Shown here: piece by piece, positions 6,780-12,262 of the stretch
How the letters are laid out: each line of letters starts with the position of its first letter
Numbering within the stretch: position 1 is the stretch's first letter
NCBI GenBank assembly: GCA_964567045.1
Contig: CAZMLE010000096.1
Coordinates: 1 to 12,262, forward strand
Direction of reading: 5' to 3'
Length of the DNA stretch: 12,262 bases
From: JAFNGF01 sp964567045
GTDB lineage: Bacteria > Planctomycetota > Phycisphaerae > Sedimentisphaerales > Anaerobacaceae
Made by a program: the position numbers and the translations under genes
Notes under the pieces: model-generated
Told to the model about the DNA's origin: nothing
Database searches by the model: none
Seen by the model: the letters and a program-made list of their open reading frames with translations, nothing else

Positions 6780-7541
6780 ATGCCTGTTCTAAGAGAACCA
6801 AACCAAACGACGTATTCAGGAAAAGCAATAGCTCAACGGTATTTCGCGCTTGGCTATGGTTACGGTTTGGCGCACGCAGCCAAGATGCTAGGCCTCGAGT
6901 TTGCCCAGAAAACTAAGTGTACTGATGTATTGACGAATTGGCCGAAGGCGGAAAGTATGCTTAAGGAGCGCGGCGAAGAGCAACAGGTGGAGAACTACCT
7001 TGAACGCGAGTTTCCTCCTTCATTTTCGGTCGGGCCTTCAAGAGTCATCAAAAGAATAGCTATGCCAAGGCCACACTTGCAACTGGCGAGTAGCAAGCAC
7101 GATCTCAGGAATCTGGAAGAGCGCATTCTAGCGAGTCCGATGTCATTTTCTGTGGTCCTAGCCAGCGGCCCAGTGGTCGTCAAGGCAGCAATCGAGGACT
7201 CTGGGTTCTTGGAGGAAGCCCGCAGACAGGGCTCGACGCTACCGAAAGACCTTCTTCAAATATGTACCCATGTTGGTATCGAGCCGGGACCTGAGCAGTT
7301 CGTTGCATGCGTGGCATTCTATGTCTTTGGAGCTGTCAAGTTCCGCGAATCCTTGAGCTACCTTCTGTCCTACACGGCGCGGCATGAAAGAGAGCTCCCG
7401 ACGGGCTGGGCATCCCATTTCGCGACCCATGCGCTCAAGATATTGACCGAGCAGGAAGACCGCGATGATAGGTATTTCTTTTATGATACTGGCCGTCGGC
7501 AAGACGCAATCAATAGAGCGTTGAGGTACATCTATGGGTAG
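6780..7541 (+). CDS. Hypothetical protein, second gene of the cassette, unrecognised
   Basis: A 253-residue protein starting at ATG 6780, 4 nt after the stop of the COMM-like gene, so translational coupling is likely. Only a weak GGTGA precedes the start; a TTG at 6699 would give 27 more residues inside the upstream gene. I recognise no family. It is soluble, has no signal peptide and is mostly helical by inspection. The N-terminal part holds aromatic and Gly-rich YFALGYGYGLAHAAKMLGLE (residues ~20-39). The middle has a hydrophobic strand-like run (MSFSVVLASGPVVVKAAI). The C-terminus holds ELPTGWASHFATHALKIL and ends in Arg/Tyr-rich RRQDAINRALRYIYG. No nucleotide-binding, nuclease or DNA-binding motif stands out. 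Its setting between a COMM-like protein and a thiol-hydrolase-like protein suggests a scaffold, immunity or regulatory role, which is inference. Confidence 0.75.
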   Translation: MPVLREPNQTTYSGKAIAQRYFALGYGYGLAHAAKMLGLEFAQKTKCTDVLTNWPKAESMLKERGEEQQVENYLEREFPPSFSVGPSRVIKRIAMPRPHLQLASSKHDLRNLEERILASPMSFSVVLASGPVVVKAAIEDSGFLEEARRQGSTLPKDLLQICTHVGIEPGPEQFVACVAFYVFGAVKFRESLSYLLSYTARHERELPTGWASHFATHALKILTEQEDRDDRYFFYDTGRRQDAINRALRYIYG

Positions 7542-7603
7542 AAACAGAATGTCATACTATCTCAATTGCACTCTTCATGCGGTGTCTGGTCGGAGCTAAG
7601 GTA

Positions 7604-8170
7604 ATGTGCCATCTGCAAACAGGCAAAGGCCGGCCAATTCGGCACGTCCATACATCTGATGACGGGCATATCATCGAATCAAACAATCCCAAGGACATTT
7701 GCAACCCTATTTGCCAATATCGCGGTGACCCGAAGATCATTGGGGAGATGATTCGAGATTCGTCTCAACGGGAATTTCTGAAGTGGTCGAAGGTAGACGC
7801 CCATTTTAAGATGGTTAACCCACACACGCCTTGCTACAACTGTGTGGGAAAGGTGTTCGGCGCAAGAAACATGATAGTCGATGCCAGTTACGTCGTTAAG
7901 ATCCTTGAGGATGACGAATACTATAGAGTTGATGGCAACGCGAGGATAGGAGATATCGTTATCTATCGACGTGAGGGAGCGATAATGCACGTTGGGTTCG
8001 TCCACAAAGTGAGCGAGGAGGGCGGCGCGCTCGTCGTCCAGTCCAAATGGGGTCTGGCAGCTGACTACCTACATGGGCCATACTCAGTATGGCCATTCTA
8101 CGGTGAGCCAGAGGTCTGGCGAACTGATCTTCCTCTGTCCCAGAGAACGCGCAGTGTAACGGCGTCGTGA
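7604..8170 (+). CDS. NlpC/P60-like (papain-fold) thiol hydrolase, putative, cytoplasmic
   Basis: A 188-residue protein with no signal peptide. I chose ATG 7604 because GGAG (7592-7595) lies 8 nt upstream; ATG 7577 would add nine residues but has no ribosome binding site. The fold is suggested by PCYNCVGKVFGARN (Cys77 and Cys80, with Cys80 the likely nucleophile at a helix start), then ARIGDIVIYRREG (~113-125), IMHVGFVHKV (His129 as the base) and VVQSKWGLAADYLHG (~145-158). This order of Cys, GD(I/V)V-Y, H-V-G-x-V and SKWG is that of NlpC/P60 and related papain-like amidases or peptidases. The N-terminal ~70 residues have no clear match. It is the last gene of the cassette, 62 nt after the unrecognised gene. 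Without export it would act on an intracellular substrate, or as a toxin-like effector. It could also be an inactive relative. Confidence 0.75.
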   Translation: MCHLQTGKGRPIRHVHTSDDGHIIESNNPKDICNPICQYRGDPKIIGEMIRDSSQREFLKWSKVDAHFKMVNPHTPCYNCVGKVFGARNMIVDASYVVKILEDDEYYRVDGNARIGDIVIYRREGAIMHVGFVHKVSEEGGALVVQSKWGLAADYLHGPYSVWPFYGEPEVWRTDLPLSQRTRSVTAS

Positions 8171-8245
8171 TCTATGTGGTAGGCCGGGCAATTTGTTTTC
8201 CCATCCAGCTGATGTAAGGCAAACGGAGCCGCATGGGCACTCCCC

Positions 8246-8286
8246 GACGTCTCGGGATGCCCGTCCTACTTGACTGTCGAGACGTC
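8246..8286. repeat. Inverted repeat with 9-bp perfect arms
   Basis: GACGTCTCG (8246-8254) and CGAGACGTC (8278-8286) are perfect inverted copies with a 23-nt spacer. An overlapping smaller imperfect palindrome spans 8235-8262 (GGGCA ... TGCCC). It lies 75 nt after the cassette's last stop, but no T-tract follows, so a Rho-independent terminator is not supported. Confidence 0.5.
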
Positions 8287-8312
8287 TGCCTGCGGACGAT
8301 AATTGCTTTCCG

Positions 8313-8373
8313 TTCGAGACCAGATCTCTCCGCTACGGCCCGACACGACCGGTCCTTCGGTCGAGATGACGAC
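8313..8373. repeat. Dispersed-repeat-like segment with GAGA/GATC motifs
   Basis: The segment contains TTCGAGACCAGATCTCTCCG and, 3' of it, CCTTCGGTCGAGATGACG. I recall similar text as interspersed repeats in several environmental genomes. There is a short internal stem GACCG/CGGTC. Only one copy is in this window, so the repeat status rests on recall and not on a second copy. Confidence 0.3.
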
Positions 8374-8454
8374 AAGTATAAAACATCCACAATCAAGAAT
8401 CCTCCATTTCTCAGTACCTTCGTGGCCAACCTCAATCCGGGTAAATCAGCGTTC

Positions 8455-8491
8455 ACCCCGTGAGACAGGCGCAGCCGGTATCTCACGGGGT
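8455..8491. repeat. Hairpin with perfect 11-bp stem
   Basis: ACCCCGTGAGA (8455-8465) and TCTCACGGGGT (8481-8491) pair perfectly around a 15-nt loop. It is flanked by GGGTAAATC-like text on both sides (at 8440 and 8488), suggesting a small duplicated unit. No T-run follows, so it is not a standard terminator. Confidence 0.6.
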
Positions 8492-8704
8492 AAATCCGTG
8501 CCTAATGTAAGAATTTCCTTTACGGCCAAGTCATTTCTGGGTATAATATGGCCTTAAATAATGGATTAGAATCACAATATAAGAAAGTTCATGGTTCATT
8601 GTTCGTAGCAAATCGTAAAGAGTAAATCGTAGATGGATCCCGGCAAGGCGGGTATCGCAAATCAGAAGGCTTTTCTCATGGCGGCTCCCAAATCCATGTT
8701 TCTC

Positions 8705-8807
8705 ACCACGGAGAACGCAGAACCCGCAGAGAAAAAAGCGTGTAACTCATGGCACAGCAAAGAAATACAATCTCTATCTTCTCCGCGGTCTTGGCGATCT
8801 CTGCGGT
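8705..8807. repeat. 27-nt-arm inverted-repeat element, copy 2
   Basis: The left arm is 8705-8731 and the right arm 8781-8807, both built on the CGCNGAGNN 9-nt period in opposite orientation, with a 49-nt interior. The interior next to the right arm (AAAGAAATAC ... TCTCTATC ... TTCTCCG) is shared with the copy at 8991-9102, so the similarity goes beyond the arms. Confidence 0.8.
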
Positions 8808-8863
8808 TGATGCCAAATACAGGCTGGTCAGCGGAAAAACCGACGACCATTTTGAGTGTATTA

Positions 8864-8983
8864 TGCAAAACAAAGCCAATTTCCGAAAAGACGGAATGTC
8901 TGTAAGCCCTTATAATACAAAGGTATATGAAAATGTCTGTGTCTCTAAGCTCGGCAAAAACAAAGCCAAACAAAGCCAATTTA
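8864..8983. repeat. AAACAAAGCCAA repeat patches
   Basis: AAAACAAAGCCAATTT occurs at 8867-8882, and AAAAACAAAGCCAAACAAAGCCAATTT at 8956-8982 carries a tandem CAAAGCCAA doublet. A third patch lies at 9106-9134. Translated in one frame these give short NKANQSQ-like peptides, which is why spurious small ORFs appear here. Confidence 0.7.
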
Positions 8984-8990
8984 CATTTTT

Positions 8991-9102
8991 ACCGCGGAGA
9001 ACGCTGAGTACGCAGAGATGAAAAATATTTGTGTAAGTGATTGTTCAATAAAGAAATACGCTCTCTATCCTATTTCTCCGTGTTCTTTGCGAACTGGGCG
9101 GT
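8991..9102. repeat. 27-nt-arm inverted-repeat element, copy 3
   Basis: The left arm 8991-9017 (ACCGCGGAGAACGCTGAGTA...) and the right arm 9076-9102 are diverged inverted copies on the same 9-nt period, with a 58-nt interior related to copy 2. The left arm closely resembles the left arm of the copy inside the ceramidase-like gene. Confidence 0.8.
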
Positions 9103-9105
9103 TAA

Positions 9106-9134
9106 TGAAAAACAAAGCCAATCAAAGCCAAAAC
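9106..9134. repeat. AAACAAAGCCAA repeat patch, third occurrence
   Basis: A further tandem CAAAGCCAA doublet, separated by a single T, directly follows the right arm of the hairpin at 8991-9102. In copy 2 a CAAAGCCAAT patch also follows the hairpin, 60 nt on, so hairpin and patch seem to travel together. Confidence 0.65.
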
Positions 9135-9155
9135 GCCGGGCTCTGGCCGGAAGCT

Positions 9156-9181
9156 CGAAGCACTAAGCCCGAAATCCTAAA
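9156..9181. repeat. AT-rich dispersed-repeat fragment, second occurrence
   Basis: Read on the minus strand this is TTTAGGATTT, CGGGCT and TAGTGCTTCG. It matches 5695-5713 apart from the inserted CGGGCT and one more T. Confidence 0.5.
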
Positions 9182-9377
9182 CAGGCTTGCGGCTTCAACT
9201 ACGTTCAGAAACCTGCCCTGAGTTCAGCCGAATGGGTGCGGAATGACAGGCCGGATAAAAGCACAATTCCGTGCCCGTGCCACTTTTTCCGCTAACATCA
9301 AGCAGGGCGGAAGGTTACAATGAAATTTTGTGCCTGATATCATGTTTGCAAAAAACGCCAAATGAAAGGGTCTGGAA

Positions 9378-10733
9378 ATGAATACGAACGATTTAACCAG
9401 ACGACAATTCATAGCAGCGGCGTCGGCAGGCTCTCTGGCCGCCGTTGCCTCAAGAACAATTCCGGCATACGGAAACATAACTAACAAAGCAAGTAAGCTG
9501 GCAATCCTGGGCGGCGAGCCGGTCAGAAAGAACAAGAGCTGGCCCAACTGGCCGTACTGGGATGAAAATGTCGTGGACTCGGTAGTCAAGACCACAAAGA
9601 GCAGGATATGGTGTAGAATCCAGTCCGAGTCGGGTACTGTCCCCACATTTGAAAAGAAGTTTGCCCAGTTGATGGGGACGAAATTCTGCGTTGCTACCGG
9701 CTCCGGCACGCAGGCATTGCACACTTGTGTGGAAGCGCTTGGAATTGGCCCCGGCGATGAAGTCATCACCTCACCCTATACCGATCCGGGAACTATCGCT
9801 TCCATTTTGTCGGCGAGGGCTCTGCCTGTTCTGGCTGATTTGGATCGGGAATCTTATCAACTTGATCCCGAAGACGTCGAGAGGAGAATCACCGAGAACA
9901 CCAAAGCGATTATGCCCGTGCACATAATGGGCCAACCTTGCCAGATGGACAGGATCATAGAGATCGCCCAAAAGCACAATTTGAGGGTGATCGAAGATGC
10001 GGCGCAGGCACACCTGGCAGAGTATAAAGGTAAGAAGTTGGGAACCATTGGCGATGTTGGGTGTTTCAGCTTTCAGTCGAGCAAGACAATTGCCTGTGGA
10101 GAAGGCGGAGGAATAATCGGAAATGATGAAGAACTTATGGACAAATGTTATACCGTCCATAACCACGGGACATCGCGGCGAGGACGCACCGAAATAGCGG
10201 GACCTAAATACCGGATGAATGAGTTTGAAGCGGCTGTCTTACTTGGCCAGTTGCCTGGCGTGGAAGAGCGCTTCGCCCGACGCAACGAAAACGCTGCCTA
10301 TCTGACCTCCAGGATCAAAAATGTTCCGGGCATCGTTCCCCAAAAACTGTACGAGGGCACAGCCAGTGGCTCTTTTTACATCTATGCCATGACGTATCGA
10401 AAAGAATACTTCAACGATGCGGATCGCAGCAAGTTTCTCAAGGCCCTCCGTGCCGAAGGTGTCAGTCTCGATGGATATATCGGGCAAGGATTACACAGGG
10501 AACCCTGGGTAGAGCACATATTGAACTCAAGGGTCTATCAGAAAATGTTTTCTAAAGAGAGACTGCAAAGGTACCGCCAGGAGAATAGGTGTCCCAACTG
10601 CGACCAGGTTTGTCAGGAGATGGTGATGATTTGGGCTTCAGGCCCTCTGCTGGGAAGCAAAGAGGATATGGATGATATCGCCAATGCCATCCTCAAAGTC
10701 TATGAGAGCAGAGATAAACTGATTTCGGTATAA
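9378..10733 (+). CDS. Tat-exported DegT/DnrJ/EryC1/StrS-family PLP aminotransferase
   Basis: A complete 451-residue homologue of the leftward aminotransferase at the window start. The twin-arginine signal reads DLTRRQFIAAASAG (residues 5-18), with cleavage likely near PAYG-NIT (residue 32). Asp207 (VIEDAAQAH) and Lys236 (FQSSKTIACGEGG) are the PLP aspartate and Schiff-base lysine, both present, so catalysis is expected. The last third shares FSKERL-RYR with the homologue and then carries a cysteine cluster absent from it (CPNCDQVC, near residues 413-420), possibly a metal site. The start is ATG 9378, with AAAGGG at 9365-9370 (7-nt spacing). It follows the repeat mosaic and precedes the CBM9-like gene by 366 nt, so it is probably transcribed alone. 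The family makes amino-sugars or aminocyclitols; the export signal implies a periplasmic role or co-export with a partner. The substrate is unknown. Confidence 0.93.
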   Translation: MNTNDLTRRQFIAAASAGSLAAVASRTIPAYGNITNKASKLAILGGEPVRKNKSWPNWPYWDENVVDSVVKTTKSRIWCRIQSESGTVPTFEKKFAQLMGTKFCVATGSGTQALHTCVEALGIGPGDEVITSPYTDPGTIASILSARALPVLADLDRESYQLDPEDVERRITENTKAIMPVHIMGQPCQMDRIIEIAQKHNLRVIEDAAQAHLAEYKGKKLGTIGDVGCFSFQSSKTIACGEGGGIIGNDEELMDKCYTVHNHGTSRRGRTEIAGPKYRMNEFEAAVLLGQLPGVEERFARRNENAAYLTSRIKNVPGIVPQKLYEGTASGSFYIYAMTYRKEYFNDADRSKFLKALRAEGVSLDGYIGQGLHREPWVEHILNSRVYQKMFSKERLQRYRQENRCPNCDQVCQEMVMIWASGPLLGSKEDMDDIANAILKVYESRDKLISV

Positions 10734-10812
10734 TAGGGGGAAAAACGTCCACAGTTTTCCTGGGAAGCGAATTGCTTAGATGTACAAGCTGCCGATGATA
10801 AATATTTTTGTG

Positions 10813-10860
10813 GTGCCGCCCCTGACGAGCGACGGGTCGGCGGAGCCTTAAAGCCCGTTG
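10813..10860. repeat. GC-rich REP-like repeat, copy A
   Basis: The segment beginning GTGCCGCCCCTGACGAGCGA and ending AAAGCCCGTTG resembles, with substitutions and small gaps, the segment at 11949-11995. Both lie in intergenic DNA about 80-105 nt after a stop codon, and both contain short self-complementary GC runs (CCGCC ... GGCGG here). Similar elements are associated with REP/RAYT systems in other bacteria; no RAYT transposase gene is in the window. Confidence 0.5.
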
Positions 10861-10915
10861 ATAAGCGTGGTTAATCTTTGGCAGCGTGTTCGCGGAGGAT
10901 GGAGGGGATTCGGTG

Positions 10916-10934
10916 GTGCCTATGAGTCAGGCAC
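10916..10934. repeat. Short perfect inverted repeat upstream of the CBM9-like gene
   Basis: GTGCCT (10916-10921) and AGGCAC (10929-10934) pair around a 7-nt loop, about 165 nt before the CBM9-like start. It could be an operator or chance. The rest of the 366-nt space 10734-11099 holds the REP-like copy at 10813-10860 and the ribosome binding site at 11086-11092; I see no convincing promoter pair. Confidence 0.3.
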
Positions 10935-11099
10935 GGTTGCCTATACTATTCACGCCGCTAGAATGGTACAATTAATTGTAATGTGGCAACTTCAAGTAAA
11001 TCCTTCGATAACAAGCAAGACGGAGTTTTCCGGGGGGATAGGGCATAGGATGGCCTTGTTCTCGTTATCGTCACCGTCAAGCGAAAAGGAGGAATCATC

Positions 11100-11843
11100 A
11101 TGAAGATGCGTGTATTTGTGGGGCCGGTTCTGACCGTGGTGGCTGGCTGGGGTTCGTGGGTATTCACGCAGCAGGTGGCCCGAGAAGAACCGGCTGCCAA
11201 AGTGCTGCGGATTCGGCAGACGGAAGATTTCGTCATAAGCGGCAGGGGCGACGCGTCGGCCTGGAACAAGACCACTTGGGAGCCGCTTCACTTGCGCGCC
11301 GCCGACGGTCATGGGTACCAGACGCGGGTCAGGATGCTCTACTCTCGGACCGGATTGTACGTACTCATGGAGGCCGAGGATCGCACGGTCACTGCCACGA
11401 TGAACGAGGACTTCCTCGACCTGTGGAAGGAAGACGTGTTTGAATTCTTCTTGTGGCCGGACGAGCGGTACCCGGTTTACTTCGAATACGAGATTTCGCC
11501 GCTGGGTTTCGAGCTGCCGATTCTCATCCCCAATTTCGGCGGTGAGTTTCTCGGCTGGCGGCCCTGGCACTACGAAGGGAAACGCAAGACCCAGAAGGCC
11601 ACATCGGTCATGGGCGGTGTAAAGCAGTCGGGTGCCCGCGTGACGGGTTGGAAAGCCGAGGTGTTTGTTCCCCACGACTTGCTCAAACCCTTGCAAAAGG
11701 TTCCCCCACAGCCCGGAACGCGGTGGCGAGCCAACTTCTATCGCGTTGATTACGATGACGGCAAGAACACGAGCTGGGACTGGGCTCGGGTCGGATCCAG
11801 TTTTCACGAGTTTGACAAGTTCGGCACGCTCATTTTCGAGTAG
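11100..11843 (+). CDS. Exported CBM9-like carbohydrate-binding protein
   Basis: A 247-residue protein with an excellent ribosome binding site, AAGGAGG (11086-11092), 7 nt before ATG. Residues 1-23 are a hydrophobic signal segment (MRVFVGPVLTVVAGWGSWVF); there is no lipobox cysteine. The rest fits a single family 9 carbohydrate-binding-type domain. It has GDASAWNKTTWEPLHL (50-65), LYSRTGLYVLMEAEDRTVTA (80-99), WKEDVFEFFLWPDERYPVYF (109-128), YEISPLGFEL (130-139), GWKAEVFVPHDLL (183-195), and a closing GTRWRANFYRVDY with SSFHEFDKFGTLIFE (206-247). In characterised CBM9 modules aromatic residues clamp the reducing end of glycans; many Trp and Tyr residues are available here. No catalytic domain is attached, so the protein probably binds sugars or helps another enzyme. 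It is convergent with the propeller gene from the right edge. Confidence 0.85.
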   Translation: MKMRVFVGPVLTVVAGWGSWVFTQQVAREEPAAKVLRIRQTEDFVISGRGDASAWNKTTWEPLHLRAADGHGYQTRVRMLYSRTGLYVLMEAEDRTVTATMNEDFLDLWKEDVFEFFLWPDERYPVYFEYEISPLGFELPILIPNFGGEFLGWRPWHYEGKRKTQKATSVMGGVKQSGARVTGWKAEVFVPHDLLKPLQKVPPQPGTRWRANFYRVDYDDGKNTSWDWARVGSSFHEFDKFGTLIFE

Positions 11844-12134
11844 AGCTGGGATTGCGGCAGACACAGGCCTTCGTTTACGAGCAACGCCTCCGCGTAGCCA
11901 TGTCCAAGCCCACGGATTCGGCAGACTATTGCTGATGCATTGGGGTTAGAGCCGCCCTTGACGACGGACGGAGCGGGGAAGTTGAAGCCCGTGGCTCGCT
12001 GTTCGCAGCGGTCCTGTTGGCGATTGACAATCGCAGGCCGATTTGAAGGTGTGGTGCATGTACGAGTTGATCGGTGGTGAGAGGCGCGGCGCCATCGGCC
12101 TGCTTTGCGCCCGTATGTACCCGCTCAGCCGCTT
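11844..12134. other. Intergenic region between convergent genes, with a REP-like repeat
   Basis: This 291-nt stretch lies between the CBM9-like stop and the stop of the leftward propeller gene. It holds the REP-like copy B (11949-11995). I see no Rho-independent terminator with a T-tract on either strand, and no gene; the open frames that cross it have no start signals or recognisable protein content. Confidence 0.5.
11949..11995. repeat. GC-rich REP-like repeat, copy B
   Basis: The segment beginning GAGCCGCCCTTGACGACGGA and ending GAAGCCCGTGG is the second, diverged copy of the element at 10813-10860, in the same orientation. The two copies flank the CBM9-like gene. Confidence 0.5.
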
Positions 12135-12262
12135 TCAATTGGCACTCCGGCCGATGCAAAAGAGGTGCTTGAAGCCTCGCAGAAAGACCTGGCCGTTGCT
12201 GATCGCTGGCGAGGCATAGCATTGCTCGCCCAGCTCGTATTTCGCGATGCGCTCGAAGTCTG
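12135..12262 (-). CDS. PQQ-type beta-propeller protein, C-terminal end only
   Basis: A leftward frame enters from the right edge and stops with TGA at 12137-12135. The 41 complete visible codons read DFERIAKYELGEQCYASPAI, then SNGQVFLRGFKHLFCIGRSAN. The pattern E-x-Cys-Y-A-S-P-A-I-S-N-G-Q-V-F-L-R, then H-L-F-C-I-G, is the standard final blade of PQQ-binding-like (BamB/quinoprotein-type) beta-propellers. These are very common exported proteins in Planctomycetota. The total size, the signal peptide and any fused catalytic domain lie outside the window. In this phylum such propellers are often scaffolding or substrate-binding parts of envelope proteins rather than true dehydrogenases. Confidence 0.8.
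   Translation of the reverse strand, partial: DFERIAKYELGEQCYASPAISNGQVFLRGFKHLFCIGRSAN

Larger units (their letters stand above)
8171..9377. other. Gene-free repeat mosaic between the cassette and the second aminotransferase
   Basis: About 1.2 kb without a convincing gene. Short open frames here have repeat-like, low-information translations. From left to right it holds an inverted repeat (8246-8286), a dispersed-repeat segment (8313-8373), a perfect 11-bp hairpin (8455-8491), a small direct repeat AAATCGTA (8610-8617, 8624-8631), two 27-nt-arm hairpins (8705-8807, 8991-9102), three AAACAAAGCCAA patches (8864-9134) and an AT-rich fragment (9156-9181). The last ~190 bases before the aminotransferase show no clear element beyond its ribosome binding site; a TACAAT at 9316-9321 has no -35 partner. 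Confidence 0.7.

Noticed and set aside
8864..9134. CRISPR-like array from repeated CAAAGCCAA
   Set aside because: The units are too short, irregularly spaced and partly directly tandem; there are no equal-length spacers and no cas genes.
8172..9221. Short open frames on both strands, 67-105 residues
   Set aside because: They are translations of repeats (for example NKANQSQ-type peptides) without ribosome binding sites.
9224..9769. Leftward 181-residue open frame over the start of the second aminotransferase
   Set aside because: It is antisense to the Tat signal and N-terminal domain; its translation is non-protein-like.
10733..10771. Terminator-like GGAAAAAC ... GTTTTCC after the second aminotransferase
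   Set aside because: The stem is AT-rich and bulged, and no T-run follows.
10992..11864. Leftward 290-residue open frame
   Set aside because: It is antisense to the CBM9-like gene, which has a perfect ribosome binding site and domain-like protein; the frame is long only because the DNA is GC-rich.
11926..12222. Leftward 98-residue open frame near the right edge
   Set aside because: It crosses the REP-like repeat and conflicts with the leftward propeller frame ending at 12135, whose residues match the known final blade pattern.
12081..12262. Rightward open frame running off the right edge
   Set aside because: It reads as a plausible helical peptide (GTPADAKEVLEASQKDLAVA) but is antisense to the propeller C-terminus, which has a much more specific motif match and a proper stop.

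Overview
The window looks like a chromosomal piece of an uncultured Planctomycetota genome, most likely Phycisphaerae/Sedimentisphaerales-like. The reasons are several exported proteins of families common in that phylum (Tat-signal DegT-type aminotransferases, neutral-ceramidase-like proteins, PQQ-type and other beta-propellers, a CBM9-like protein), long gene-poor stretches, and repeat sequences built on a CGCNGAGNN period and on AAACAAAGCCAA, which I recall from such genomes. This placement is inference; no rRNA, tRNA or housekeeping gene is present.

Left part (1-5557), secreted enzymes. A leftward Tat-signal aminotransferase runs off the left edge. A 114-bp divergent promoter region separates it from a rightward 925-residue protein made of a neutral-ceramidase-like domain fused to a C-terminal beta-propeller. 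A second, shorter ceramidase-like gene faces it, and the two coding regions overlap by 4 bp at their stop codons. Both ceramidase-like proteins keep the residues that match the zinc ligands but lack the serine nucleophile of true ceramidases. The second also has a genome-repeat hairpin embedded in frame between its signal peptide and its enzyme domain.

Middle part (5558-8170), a compact three-gene cassette. After an intergenic stretch and a good sigma70-like promoter come three rightward genes without signal peptides: a 249-residue protein whose C-terminus resembles a COMM domain, a 253-residue protein I do not recognise, and a 188-residue protein resembling NlpC/P60-type thiol hydrolases. 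I do not recognise this set as a described system; it is the best candidate for something new.

Middle to right (8171-9377), about 1.2 kb with no convincing gene. It is a mosaic of inverted repeats and dispersed-repeat pieces, including two more copies of the 27-nt-arm hairpin seen inside the ceramidase-like gene.

Right part (9378-12262). A complete second Tat-signal aminotransferase, homologous to the first, is followed by a CBM9-like exported protein with a strong ribosome binding site. The C-terminal end of a leftward PQQ-type beta-propeller protein enters from the right edge. Two related GC-rich repeat copies lie in the intergenic spaces on either side of the CBM9-like gene.

Together the flanking genes suggest a cell-envelope or periplasmic programme acting on amide- or amine-bearing glycans or lipids. 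The exact substrates cannot be read from the sequence.
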